A stretch of 64,000 nt of DNA from Roseivirga sp. Its GTDB lineage: Bacteria > Bacteroidota > Bacteroidia > Cytophagales > Cyclobacteriaceae. Positions 27,201 to 35,577 of the stretch are shown piece after piece. Each line of letters begins with the position of its first letter. Within the stretch, counting starts at the first letter, position 1. The stretch covers positions 1-64,000 of the forward strand of contig JAAWWF010000020.1 in assembly GCA_021404565.1 (NCBI GenBank), written 5' to 3'. A model generated the notes under the pieces. It did no database searches. It was not told the origin of the DNA and saw only the letters and a program-made list of their open reading frames with translations. A program made the translations under genes and the position numbers.

Positions 27201-29198
27201 GAATGTAACGAGTATGGAATTTTCATCAATAGGATCAACCGCTACGGCCGAAACATAACCCGTGGGAAAATTGCTACCAGAAATATCGGTTACAGCTTCA
27301 TTGCCTCCCGGGTCCGTGATCTTGAACAGTTCACCATCTGTAGTACCTGCAAATACCACATCTGAAGGGCTCACACCTATTTCGCTGACGACTCCCGAGG
27401 TACCGAGGCTGATGCTCTTCCATCCGGTAGATGAAGAACCAGTGCCAGCCTGTGTATTCACGTAAAAATCACTCGCTCCCGCCAGGTAAAACAAATCATC
27501 GTCAACCGGGTCGAGATAAAAAGGCACAATGAAAAGGCTTGCAGAATAACCATCCGGGGCAAAGTTGGTAAAGTCATCAGCCACAATGTCATCAGCTCCC
27601 TGGTCATAGTTTACCCTGAAAATATTTCCTCTTTGAGAAGACATGTACCTTACTGTTCCATCTGAATTGAAGGCATTGTAAGCTCCGTCTCCTCCGAATT
27701 GATCCGTCCAGGTAGCGTCTGAGGCTGTACTGATCGTGAGCCAGGTACTATTGTCCTGAAAACCTGCCATGATTTGGTCACCTGGTCCTGCGGAAAGTGC
27801 ATATACCTGAGTGGTTACATAACCATTGTTGATAGAAGTCCAGTCTACAGCCTCGGTACCCAAATCGCTGCCTATATCATCGGTAATCTGAACTCCCCCG
27901 TCATTGCCTGAAATGGCCCTGTCTCCTGAAAGAAAAACAAAGGAGTGCTGATCAGGATGGTGATCTGTATATAAACCAAAGTTGGTGTTAGTAGGCGTAT
28001 AGCCCCCTATCCAGTCCGTATTGCCGGTGGTGGCAAAACCATCGGTGGAGCGAAAAAGATTCGTACCTCCGATAACCACAAAGTTCTCGTCATCTGATTT
28101 TACTTTGATCAATAGGTCATAGCCACCCTGAGAATCAAAATCGCCAGTTTGCCCTCCCAATTGTGGTATACCGGCCGATCGATCAGTCCAGGTATCGGTA
28201 CTTTCGTCAAATCTCCAAAAGCTATAGTCTGAAGAGTTATCGGCATCTTCGCCTATCAGGTAAAGTATGTCTTCATTTGAAGGAGCCAGCGCCAGTTCTT
28301 TTCTTTCTCCACCCACCAGCGGAAAACCTGAGTCTGGGGTAATATCTGTCCAGTTCACACCATCGGTGGAGCTAAATACTCCCTCTCCGTCCAGCACTGC
28401 GTAAAGCATACCCGTACTGCTTACTACTACATCCACCCATGATGCATTCCCTGTCAATACCTCGGTAAAACTCGCACCTCCGTCAGTAGATCTGTTTAAA
28501 ATTCCAACTGTAGCTACATAAAGATCTCCATTGGTCGGATCAACCACCATTTCCATGTTGATATCGAAATTACTATCAAAAGACTCCGGTGTGTCGCTCT
28601 GCGTACTGGGAAGTACCGCCCAGGTCAGTCCATTGTCTGTAGATTTATAAATACCATCGCCCAAAAAGAAGGCACCTGAGCCGCTTGCCGAGTTACCTGA
28701 AAACTCACCTGTACCGTAATACCAGGTGTCTGGATTGGTAGGGTCCTGCGCAATACAGCTAACACTCTGTAGCTCGTCCGTACCGGTGGTTTTTTGCCAG
28801 GTAGCCCCCTGATCGGAGGAACGCCACATACCACCGGAAACACCCCCGGCCAAAATGATGTTTTCGTTTCGGCTATCAACTGCCAAAGCACGGGTTCGCC
28901 CACCTACGTTAAAAGGTCCCCGATTTATCCAGGCCGAGATGATATCTCCTGCTGCCAGCGGTACATTTATCAGCGAAGTTTGCTCTCTCATAAATGCCAG
29001 TTCCAGGGCTCTGATATTGAGAGGGATTTTCCCCGTTTTGGGATCTTTCGTTCTTAACAGTTCAAAGTCCAGTCTTGCCTGGGGGTTATCCCCCTCTTCT
29101 TCTCCATCTTCTTCCCTCTCTTGCTGTGCAACAAGGGTAGTACCTGACATGAGGATCAGGCAAAAGAACATGAGCCAGTGAGTTAGTTTGGTCTTCAT
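21273..29198 (-). CDS. Giant T9SS-secreted protein: beta-propeller, CARDB, LRR, Ig and cadherin-like repeats
   Basis: 2641 residues. Signal peptide 1-25 (TLVAQQ); BNR/sortilin-type beta-propeller about 85-780 (GGMWRSSDQGATWQ, IYKSTDNGLTW); CARDB-like domain 790-880; jelly-roll choice-of-anchor type domain 895-1055; second CARDB-like domain 1063-1170; two leucine-rich blocks 1309-1540 and 1653-1973, each opened by a LALLAFYNSTGGPNW-type cap and followed by an Ig-like domain; cadherin-like domain 2076-2170; tandem 95-residue Ig/He-PIG-type repeats 2170-2550 (NDAP, DEDGDDLTLTV, ISGTPL); T9SS type A sorting tail 2556-2641 (VQPNPF ... IVRKVIKKE). Probably a surface adhesin or matrix protein. Binding partner unknown. 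Confidence 0.9.
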   Translation of the reverse strand: MKTKLTHWLMFFCLILMSGTTLVAQQEREEDGEEEGDNPQARLDFELLRTKDPKTGKIPLNIRALELAFMREQTSLINVPLAAGDIISAWINRGPFNVGGRTRALAVDSRNENIILAGGVSGGMWRSSDQGATWQKTTGTDELQSVSCIAQDPTNPDTWYYGTGEFSGNSASGSGAFFLGDGIYKSTDNGLTWAVLPSTQSDTPESFDSNFDINMEMVVDPTNGDLYVATVGILNRSTDGGASFTEVLTGNASWVDVVVSSTGMLYAVLDGEGVFSSTDGVNWTDITPDSGFPLVGGERKELALAPSNEDILYLIGEDADNSSDYSFWRFDESTDTWTDRSAGIPQLGGQTGDFDSQGGYDLLIKVKSDDENFVVIGGTNLFRSTDGFATTGNTDWIGGYTPTNTNFGLYTDHHPDQHSFVFLSGDRAISGNDGGVQITDDIGSDLGTEAVDWTSINNGYVTTQVYALSAGPGDQIMAGFQDNSTWLTISTASDATWTDQFGGDGAYNAFNSDGTVRYMSSQRGNIFRVNYDQGADDIVADDFTNFAPDGYSASLFIVPFYLDPVDDDLFYLAGASDFYVNTQAGTGSSSTGWKSISLGTSGVVSEIGVSPSDVVFAGTTDGELFKITDPGGNEAVTDISGSNFPTGYVSAVAVDPIDENSILVTFSNYGIPSIFYTSDGGANWDDVSGNLEENTDGTGSGPSVRSATILGNGDKFFVGTSTGLYATTSLTGGTVTWVQENSSGIGEVVVEHLVSRMSDGLVLAGTHGNGIYSANFEVTPPDDNDLGVVAITSPEAEILTSASDAVTISAKIKNFGGLSQSSFAIAFLVDDVEIAEETINQTLAPGEEAEFSFSTTFDFSTAGTYSLKVGVALAGDENDTNDTKTVSVTSVSPVETFPYLETFDDSNDFPAQWVIESSSLNWLVNSGGTPSIETGPTGDNTSGEGNYAYTEASGVSPGAEALLVSPWFSITGMERPGLQFYYHMFGFQMGTLEVLAIDNDDNVTSLFTISGQQQESQEEPFRDEIVDLSDFINKEIRLIFKGTVGTGFRSDIAIDDIRVFNIPLKDLSVTDIESPDAQVSGEEPIIIEVTNLGLEAQSGFEVSYSVNGELVATETVSGTLAPGSSVSYPFTELYDFSETGGYELSATVNLTGDEDASNDAYETVVTNLPFTGYFIMEQQSETSEGPSNQFGNSYLFDGGGVSKVFLSAESITLRTFDIRYFNYASFNNSPIPLTFDLKENGDTEITDDVFTGLSCGANGQILLGPGDTNGAYDEIDDNQFSLIVKEDIFQGCQVGSSDVNFVLTKVPPVNEADSLALLAFYNSTGGPNWNETWDLEEPVFFWHGVGLASSGRVVSLDIINNNLDGTIPSEIGDLEELRLLRLIGGRLSGGIPTEIGELLNLEALALSNFDLGGPLPAEIGNLLNLKDLSITAGIEGELPVELSNLSQLESLNLFGNKFTGSIPAELGNLTNLNSLSLNFNEFTGSIPSEIGNLTNLTDLVLSSNNLEGGVPTSLQNLTALNTLQLDNNELTELPDLSATSIANFRAEENRLDFLDIVPNVPFLGSYSPQARIGDPLVLTGMAGNNLSLETVTGDDGNNIYQWFKDDVAIPGATAATYVFNYTGQSDEGLYRCDVTNAGASDLTLNRFITVVDESAVSQPDYAALVAFYNATDGANWNTRTNWLSSAALDTWYGVTTDGDGRVMEIVLEGNDLNGILPAELGDLDKLKRLTLTDNRLSGEIPVELYNLTELTTLELGLNELSGTIPAEIGNLTNLLFLTLHDNEISGTLPAEIGALDKLVSLYVGSNQLTGPIPSEISGLVSLLGFDFVGNDLSGTFPMELTTLSSLTFLRLTLTNLEGEIPAEIGLLTNLQQLELANNNLEGGIPLEMGNLTKMISLSLHYNGLSGEIPVEITNLSDLQILSLNRNQLSGSLPAGFSNLSKLTTLFLEENLLSSLPDLSGLGLTSFEVQDNSLGFGDIVPNVSVLSEYEPQTDIDDAISEIVNQGTEYTMEVSDDTGGNVYQWYRNEEPIDGADERTYTIPDFQVVNEGTYSCEITNPGAPDLTLYRSLIELTINYSPTAINIDNSSVAENEAIGTLVGTLSVEDIDLEDEYEWVLSGTDVASFTLDDNLLKTNVEVDFETRNSFEITISVKDQGGLTAQVDFAITVTDVNEAPVLVTGIDDQSTNEDAAFELTLLDGMFTDEDGDDLTLTVTGLPSGLTFDAATSKISGTPLQAGVGVNTVTVTATDPSDATASDSFELTVINVNDAPVIETEQGDLTTDEDAAFEYTVPQGTFSDEDGDDLTLTVNGLPSSLSFDADTRTITGTPLQADVAVHTIEVTATDPSSTEVTDSFELTVSNVNDAPVLATPQDDQTADEDAAFEYEIPAGTFSDEDGDNLTLTVNGLPSTLSFDGATGKITGTPLAADIGTYTIEVSAADPDNASAMDEFELEVVAVNDAPVLVTELPDVMTDRDAPFELVVEATNVTDEEGDAITISASGLPNSLTMTDGTISGTPILGENGDFTVTITYADGNGGSVTDSFVLTVNLVTSLEEEKEFGRISVQPNPFINEIKLLVEKGLFGKTQFSLQPVGGKSVWSSNRNLTGETELTLQINKPVAEGIYLLIVMPEGKSPIVRKVIKKE
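21826..22690 (-). repeat. Tandem 285-bp repeats in the giant gene
   Basis: The conserved word GCATCATT (GCTTCATT in the last unit) recurs at 21826, 22111, 22396 and 22681, exactly 285 bases apart. This corresponds to 95-residue Ig/He-PIG-type domains inside the coding sequence. Copies are similar but not identical. Confidence 0.85.
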
Positions 29199-29268
29199 AA
29201 AAATGTATTTGTGGTATGGTTGAATTGTCTGTCTAAAAAATCATCCTCTTCTTTCAAAAAGGGTCGAT

Positions 29269-29703
29269 CTACTTTCCGGGCATAGCAGCCAGTACCTTTT
29301 CGAGTAAGTACTGATCGCTGGCACCAGGCCTTTTATTAGCAGAAATCACAATCAAAACAGATTGCTGCTGCTTTATATCCCCACCTTTTCTACCCGCAAT
29401 GACCTCGATTCTGTCTCCGTTTCTCAGCTGATTAGAGAAACCGAATCCCTTCTTTTCAAGCTTGTCGACTTCCAGAATGAAGTCGTTGTTGCTGTTCTTC
29501 TTTACCTCTACTACTGTTCCTGCCACTATGGCTGCGTCAGGATCAAGTTTATATGTATCTCTGAGTTGGGCCAGGTCTGCTGGTGAGAGCACCTGTGACT
29601 CAGTTTCTGCTTGCCCTTTAGACTGGTTATTTGCTTTGTCTGTGCTTTTGCAACTCATAGCAAAAGTTATAAAAATCAAGACCAGGGCGGTCCATAATTT
29701 CAT
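29269..29703 (-). CDS. Small lipoprotein of unknown function
   Basis: A 144-residue lipoprotein from ATG 29703 (MKLWTALVLIFITFAMSC, lipobox FAMSC); the frame reaches 29715. After a polar linker the mature part has a small beta domain (AIVAGTVVEVKK, NGDRIEVIAGRKG, SVLIVISANKRP), perhaps OB-like. No family recognised. It lies 70 bases upstream of the giant secreted gene on the same strand and may be co-transcribed with it. Confidence 0.7.
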   Translation of the reverse strand: MKLWTALVLIFITFAMSCKSTDKANNQSKGQAETESQVLSPADLAQLRDTYKLDPDAAIVAGTVVEVKKNSNNDFILEVDKLEKKGFGFSNQLRNGDRIEVIAGRKGGDIKQQQSVLIVISANKRPGASDQYLLEKVLAAMPGK

Positions 29704-29907
29704 ATTGGAAGTCATACGTATTTAGTTTTGGGTGTCTTCAATATATTAAAAAAAACATCGAATTAATCAAAAAATACAAACGAACATTACATGGGTATCT
29801 CCAAAGCGCCAATCCCAAATGCCTGCTCTTTTCACATTGCCAGATGTGGTTTGTATACCCACTCTTGATTAAATACTCTGCCTGGTCCAATCCTTTTCAT
29901 TCGTTCC

Positions 29908-29915
29908 TATCTTTG
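29908..29915 (+). promoter_or_regulatory. TAnnTTTG -7 element abutting the glycosyltransferase
   Basis: TATCTTTG matches TAnnTTTG exactly and ends four bases before the ATG at 29920, predicting a leaderless or near-leaderless message. No -33 TTG lies at the usual spacing. Confidence 0.4.
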
Positions 29916-29919
29916 GAGC

Positions 29920-31191
29920 ATGCTCAATGGGAAAAAGGCTTCATACATCGCTAATTATTTCAAACGCTTTGCCTCTGAAGTACCGATTATCCCAGACCCT
30001 ATTGATTCTGTCTGTAAAATCATCATTGTCATCCCCTGTTATAATGAGCCTGCACTGACCGCCACACTTGACTCTCTAAGTGCCTGCAAGCTGCCGGAAT
30101 ATACCATAGAAGTAATCATTGTGGTTAACCAGTCGGAAGAGGCGAGCGACAACCTTAACGAGACTAACCAACAAACCATCAGGGATTTTAAGCAATGGAA
30201 AATGCGACATGAGGATTCTGAAACTCAGAGGGCAGGGAAGCTCAAGTTCTATTGCCTTGAGGTACTTGATCTGCCACGGAAACAGGCCGGTGTTGGTCTG
30301 GCCCGAAAAACTGGCATGGATGAAGCCCTGAGACGGTTTGTCTCCAACAATCAGGATGGGACCGTTGTATGCCTGGACGCTGATTGTCGGGTATCATCTG
30401 ACTATTTAATGGCCATCAATTCTGAGTTTGTTCAATCCGAAGCGGGGCTAGGTGAGTTGCACTTCGAACATAGCTATGAGACAGAACCGGACCCGGCTCT
30501 GAAAAATGGCATCATCAACTATGAGCTGTTTTTACGGTATTATGTAGAAGGGCTAAGGCAGTCAACTTTCCCCCATGCCATACATACCGTTGGCAGTTGT
30601 ATGCTGGTAAAGGCCTCTGTCTATGCCAAGCATGGCGGCATGAATAAACGCAAAGCTGGTGAAGACTTTTATTTTTTACACAAAATAGTACCTCATGAGA
30701 AATTCGCAACCGTAACGGGTGCCTCGGTCTATCCTTCATGCCGTACTTCTGATCGCGTGCCGTTTGGCACCGGCAAAGCCCAGCAGGATTGGTTGGATCT
30801 GGGTTCGCAAGACTACCTCACCTATGACCCCAGGGTATTCACTGAATTGAAACGATTCATCGAAGCGGTCAGCAGTTTTTACATTACCCCTCCCGACCAT
30901 GTAATTCCACAACTCCCGGAAACCATCAGCGAATTTCTCATACAACATGGTTTTAACCATAAGATTGATCTGATTCGATCAAACTGTAAAAGTGAGAGGC
31001 AGTTTCATAAGCAGTTTTTCATCTGGTTCGATGGCTTTCTATGCATGAAGTTTGTTCACTTTTTAAGGGATAAGTTCTATTCGAACATCCCCATCGAAGC
31101 GGCTGCATCGCAACTGATAGGATGTGACACAAGGAACTCAGAAGTGCTACTGAATGCCTATAAGGCTATTGATCTGAAACAGGCAACCTGA
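29920..31191 (+). CDS. Family 2 glycosyltransferase
   Basis: A 423-residue GT-A fold enzyme. The nucleotide-sugar region starts with IIIVIPCYNEPALTATLDSL (residues 34-53), and the metal-binding DAD is at 153-155 in CLDADCRVSSDYL. It lacks membrane helices, so it probably acts in the cytoplasm on a lipid-linked or protein acceptor; donor and acceptor cannot be told. Its 3' end overlaps that of the convergent RND gene by 26 bases. No other glycan genes are adjacent. Confidence 0.85.
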   Translation: MLNGKKASYIANYFKRFASEVPIIPDPIDSVCKIIIVIPCYNEPALTATLDSLSACKLPEYTIEVIIVVNQSEEASDNLNETNQQTIRDFKQWKMRHEDSETQRAGKLKFYCLEVLDLPRKQAGVGLARKTGMDEALRRFVSNNQDGTVVCLDADCRVSSDYLMAINSEFVQSEAGLGELHFEHSYETEPDPALKNGIINYELFLRYYVEGLRQSTFPHAIHTVGSCMLVKASVYAKHGGMNKRKAGEDFYFLHKIVPHEKFATVTGASVYPSCRTSDRVPFGTGKAQQDWLDLGSQDYLTYDPRVFTELKRFIEAVSSFYITPPDHVIPQLPETISEFLIQHGFNHKIDLIRSNCKSERQFHKQFFIWFDGFLCMKFVHFLRDKFYSNIPIEAAASQLIGCDTRNSEVLLNAYKAIDLKQAT

Positions 31192-34100
31192 CGCCTTTCA
31201 CTTTTCGAGACAGGAATACCGGTAAGCAGATAAAAACAGCGACAATAGAAAACACGAGCCCTCCTATCGTACCTATGGCCAGCGCGAACCAAAAGATCTC
31301 GCTTTCGCCCTCGATGAGAAAAGGAATTAAACCAAAGCAGGTAGAAAGAATAGTCAGGAGTATAGGCTGAGCTTTGCCCAGCACAGATTTCACCACCGCT
31401 CTGTTGTAATTTTTAAGATCAGTGTTATTAAGATCGTTGACTATAAAGATAGAGGCGTTAACAACCAAACCACCTAACATGACAAAAGCCGCATAACCTC
31501 CCTGATCAAAAGAAAAATCGAACACAGAGAAAATGAGGAACAAGCCAATAAAGGAGATAGGTATGGTGACAATGATGTGGAAGGGTTGTTTGAGGTTTTC
31601 GAAAAGTATGGCGCAGATAAAGAAAATACCAATGATCAGATAGATGAGCAGGCCATACTGTCTTTTGTCTTTGTCAAAGCTAAAATTCGACCGGGCCGAA
31701 TCAACCTGATATCCCACCGGCATTTCATTTCTCATGGCCTCCATTTGGGCATCCCGGTGTCTGCCTCCAAACTTAGCCGAACCCAGGTAATCGAAAGCCA
31801 CAACACGCAAGTACTGACGGTCTTCTTTATGTATTTCATTGGCTGCCTCCTCGAAAGTGAGAGAAGCATAATCTCCGATTTTCAGAAAGCGCCCCGTATC
31901 GAGTGGTAGTGCTTCTTCCATCAGATCATACTTAGAAAACAAATCTGCATTGCTGGCCTTGATATAAACAGGCAATCTCGAATCTTCGTAGTTAGCTTGT
32001 AAAGAGGCTCCGGCTGGTCTGGTGAAATCCCCCAGCATCCGCATCACCTCTCCCCTGCTGATACCGCTGCCAGCCAACCGGTCAACATCAAAATCCAACA
32101 CATACTCACTTGTTTTAGAACGCCCCCAGCCAATCTGAGCATTCGTTTTCACCTCCTGTACTCTTCTGTTGGTTTTGAGTTTTTCGGCAAGAATACTTGC
32201 CTGATCATCCAGCTCATCATAGTTATAACCTCGCAAGTTAATCCGGAAATTCGGTGTATCTCCTCGCTCTCCCCCCACACTAAAGCCACGACCAACGCCA
32301 TAAATACTCCAGGCAACCCCGGTCAGATCAATAGACCGTGCCTGTAGTCTGGCTTTAAGCTGATAAGGCAGAGCCGAGTCCTCGTATTCGGGTTTAAAAG
32401 TTATTTCTATGCGCCCGCTTTGCTTGAAAACATTCGCCACAAATTTATCAATCCCCTCTACTCCTTTAAGGTAATCCTCCACATTGGACACCACAAAATT
32501 GGCGTCCTCCAGGGTGGTGCCAAAAGGCAGACGAGCATTTACATAGAGTTTTGTTTGTTCCGGACTGCGATAGCTGTATCCCTCGTACACCTCAGTGACG
32601 AATTTGCGTAATGCTCCCCCCAGGATTTTATCAGTAATGGGCCTGATTTCATCCTGATAGGTATCACTCCCGATACTGTCGTTGTACCAGTCGTGTCCCT
32701 CCCATTGAAGCGGAAGCTTGAAAACCGGCAAACCAAAGGCCAGAATAACCAGGACAATGAAGGTCTTGCGGAAACGAATGATAAAGTTCAGGGAGGCAAA
32801 ATAGGCACGAAACATCTTTACTCTTCTCCTCAATCCTTTTATGGATATTGGCCTTCTGTTAAGCCGTTCTTTAAAAAGGAGGCTATACAGGGCAGGGGTG
32901 AAAAATAAAGCAATGATTAGCGAAACACTCAGATTGATCGCCACCACAGTCGAGAAATCCGTAAGATCTCTCCTGTCCTCCTCAGGCAGTAAAAGCACCA
33001 TCAACAAAGACATAATGGTGGTGAGGGATGCGGCCAGAAGTGCCACAAAAACTTTCGCGTTCTTTTTACGATGCAGGTGGTCCAGCATCACAATCGCATT
33101 ATCTACTATAAGTCCAAACGATATGGTAACCCCTGCAATCGAGAATATATGGAGCTCAACTTTTAAGGCATATACGATAATACTGGTGATACAAAGATTG
33201 ACCAGAATACCGAGAAATAGGGTAAAGAGGTATCTGACATTGCGATTGATAGCCAGGATAAACACCACCAATATCAATACTGAAAGCAAGGTCCTCTGGT
33301 AGATCTTACCCATCTCCTTATTAAGAAACTCAGTATCATCCCTTTCCAGTCTAAGCTCTACACCGTCCGGCAGGAGTTGGGCGAGTGCATCAATTTGCTT
33401 CTTGGTATCATCTGCCAGTACAATCTTATTTACTCCCTCTCTGGCATAAATATTCACATAGACAGCATTTTTCGCATTGATTCTCCGGTAGCTGCCAGGT
33501 CGTTGCTCTTCTACATATATTTCCGCCAAATCCTTGAGATAAATACTCTTTCCTTCAATCTCAGCTACTTCTGTATCACCGAGTACGTCCAGATCTGGCA
33601 ACTGAGCGGCTGTTTGGAGAAAGAATTGTTGATTGGATGCGGTCCGTGCCATGCCAGCATACACTGCATTGTTAAAAGAGGTAAGTGCTGTGCGAATCTG
33701 GCTTTTCGACAAATTGTAACGCACCAGGGTAGCTACGTCAAAATCCACTGTGATCTGAAGCGGCTTAGCTCCCTGAACTTCTACTCTCTTAATCTCACTA
33801 ATCCGTGACAGCCCCTTGCTAATATACTCCTCAACATCTTGCTGAAGTTTATAGGGAGCATAGGGCCCATTGACAGAATAAAACAGGATGGGGCTTTCCG
33901 TATCACCCTCGGCATCTCCGCCCCTTTGTTCCACATTCGGATACGAGAGGTTTTCAGGTAGTTTTTTATAGATATTCCTGATGATAGAGTTCACCTCAAA
34001 TTTGCGGAATTCAATATCATCATCCTTATCGAAGTCCAGCGTTATCACACCACTGTTGTACCTTGAAATGCTATAGGTTTTGTTCAGACCCTCAACCTGA

Positions 34101-34300
34101 GACAAGGCATTTTCTAAAGGAGAAGTAGCCAGCCTTTCCACAATATCCGGAGAGGAGTTTGGCAGGTTGTAGGTAATAGTAAGAGTGGGTTTCGTATTAT
34201 TTGGGGTGAAGTTGACTCTTAACCCGGGCACCACCGCTATTCCAATGATGGCAATAACAATGAAAATGATCATTACCCGAAAAGGTCTACCTGTGAGCAT
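31166..34300 (-). CDS. RND-family efflux transporter, inner-membrane subunit
   Basis: 1044 residues with the RND layout: an N-terminal membrane helix (8-28), a large periplasmic loop, a block of helices (about 335-490) containing the TM4 proton-relay motif GLIVDNAIVMLDH near residue 400, a second periplasmic loop, and a C-terminal helix block (about 880-1030). It lacks an adjacent adaptor in its own transcript. Divergent from the adaptor-RND pair at 34512, so it may share that adaptor. The substrate is unknown. Confidence 0.88.
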   Translation of the reverse strand: MLTGRPFRVMIIFIVIAIIGIAVVPGLRVNFTPNNTKPTLTITYNLPNSSPDIVERLATSPLENALSQVEGLNKTYSISRYNSGVITLDFDKDDDIEFRKFEVNSIIRNIYKKLPENLSYPNVEQRGGDAEGDTESPILFYSVNGPYAPYKLQQDVEEYISKGLSRISEIKRVEVQGAKPLQITVDFDVATLVRYNLSKSQIRTALTSFNNAVYAGMARTASNQQFFLQTAAQLPDLDVLGDTEVAEIEGKSIYLKDLAEIYVEEQRPGSYRRINAKNAVYVNIYAREGVNKIVLADDTKKQIDALAQLLPDGVELRLERDDTEFLNKEMGKIYQRTLLSVLILVVFILAINRNVRYLFTLFLGILVNLCITSIIVYALKVELHIFSIAGVTISFGLIVDNAIVMLDHLHRKKNAKVFVALLAASLTTIMSLLMVLLLPEEDRRDLTDFSTVVAINLSVSLIIALFFTPALYSLLFKERLNRRPISIKGLRRRVKMFRAYFASLNFIIRFRKTFIVLVILAFGLPVFKLPLQWEGHDWYNDSIGSDTYQDEIRPITDKILGGALRKFVTEVYEGYSYRSPEQTKLYVNARLPFGTTLEDANFVVSNVEDYLKGVEGIDKFVANVFKQSGRIEITFKPEYEDSALPYQLKARLQARSIDLTGVAWSIYGVGRGFSVGGERGDTPNFRINLRGYNYDELDDQASILAEKLKTNRRVQEVKTNAQIGWGRSKTSEYVLDFDVDRLAGSGISRGEVMRMLGDFTRPAGASLQANYEDSRLPVYIKASNADLFSKYDLMEEALPLDTGRFLKIGDYASLTFEEAANEIHKEDRQYLRVVAFDYLGSAKFGGRHRDAQMEAMRNEMPVGYQVDSARSNFSFDKDKRQYGLLIYLIIGIFFICAILFENLKQPFHIIVTIPISFIGLFLIFSVFDFSFDQGGYAAFVMLGGLVVNASIFIVNDLNNTDLKNYNRAVVKSVLGKAQPILLTILSTCFGLIPFLIEGESEIFWFALAIGTIGGLVFSIVAVFICLPVFLSRKVKGVRLPVSDQ

Positions 34301-34511
34301 AAGGCCTAAAGTAATGACCTAAACCAAATAATAGTAGTAGAAATATAAAAACATGAAAAATTACAAATTTCTGCACAATGATTGATTACCTTTAGTAAAC
34401 TGGCGGAACTACACTCTGGAGGCATAAAATTTAGCAAGAAACAGGCATACGCTGTCTCTTATTAGTCGAAAAAGAAGTTTTTAGTTAATCATATTTGTAC
34501 TATTTTCAGCC

Positions 34512-35573
34512 ATGACAAAAACTCTTTTTGTGATTTCAACAGCCGCTTTGCTTTTAATGGGCTGCCAACAACAAAAAACACCTATTGAAGAGCCTGATGT
34601 AGAGTCACTCAGACAAGAAGTTAAGCCTACCGAGATCACGGTTGCCCAAGCTACATTTCGTCCATTTGAGTTTAGAGTCAACTCTTCAGGAACCATCGAT
34701 TCTGAAAATGAGCTCAAGGTAACCTTTCAGACAAACGGTTACCTCGAAAAGCTCCTGATAAGAAACGGACAAAGAGTAAGGAAAGGGCAGCTGATAGCTG
34801 AGCTGCAAAATGACAAAGAGGAACTTGCCAAGGAAAAAGCCGAAGTTGCACTGGCTAAAGCACAGCTCGACTTTCAATATGACTCCATTGCAAGAAGTAA
34901 TAGTCAGGACCCTGTTGTGGACAGAAACCTGAGGCTCAAAACAGGCTTGAAAACTGCCGAGTTATCAATAAAGGAAGCTGAGTTTAACCTTAATAATACT
35001 TTCGTTTATGCTCCCATCAACGGGATCATGGCAGAAATAGAAGAAAAACAAGGCAATATCGTGTCCTCCGGCAAAGAGTTGGGGGTCATCTACGACCCTG
35101 ACAATCTGGTGCTCACCGGAAAAGTATTGGAAACAGATTTCAAGCACATCAGTATTGGCCTCGAGGTAGATATTTTCCCATTATCTTTTAAAGACAGAGC
35201 ATTTCGTGCCAATGTGGTTGAATTCAATCCAAAGGTAGACGAAAACGGTATGGTAGAAGTGAAAATGAAACTGAAAGAGACCCAGGGTCTGCTGCCCGGA
35301 ATGAATGCCAATGCCATTATCAGGGTGCCTCAAAAAGAGAATATCATTGTGCCCCGCGAAGCTCTGGTAATCAAAAGCGGACGTCCCGTGGTTTTTACTT
35401 ATCAAAATGGCCTTGCCAAGTGGAATTATGTGGAGTTGGGTCTAGACAATGGGGTAGACTTAGAAATACTCAGCGGAATTGAACCTGACAGCCAGGTAAT
35501 TACCTCCAATAACATGCAGCTGGCACATGATGCCCGGGTAAGTGTCGCTAACGGGTCACTGAACAATAACTAG
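34512..35573 (+). CDS. RND periplasmic adaptor lipoprotein (HlyD/MFP family)
   Basis: A 353-residue lipoprotein (signal ending LLLMGC) with the adaptor layout: beta-barrel and lipoyl halves (about 45-105 and 155-200, EKLLIRNGQRVRKGQLIAELQ, VYAPINGIMAEIEEKQGNIV) flanking a short coiled coil rich in Ala/Glu/Lys (about 98-130), then the membrane-proximal domain (ALVIKSGRPVVFTYQNG). It links an RND pump to an outer-membrane channel. The pump gene follows after four bases. Confidence 0.9.
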   Translation: MTKTLFVISTAALLLMGCQQQKTPIEEPDVESLRQEVKPTEITVAQATFRPFEFRVNSSGTIDSENELKVTFQTNGYLEKLLIRNGQRVRKGQLIAELQNDKEELAKEKAEVALAKAQLDFQYDSIARSNSQDPVVDRNLRLKTGLKTAELSIKEAEFNLNNTFVYAPINGIMAEIEEKQGNIVSSGKELGVIYDPDNLVLTGKVLETDFKHISIGLEVDIFPLSFKDRAFRANVVEFNPKVDENGMVEVKMKLKETQGLLPGMNANAIIRVPQKENIIVPREALVIKSGRPVVFTYQNGLAKWNYVELGLDNGVDLEILSGIEPDSQVITSNNMQLAHDARVSVANGSLNNN

Positions 35574-35577
35574 GCAC

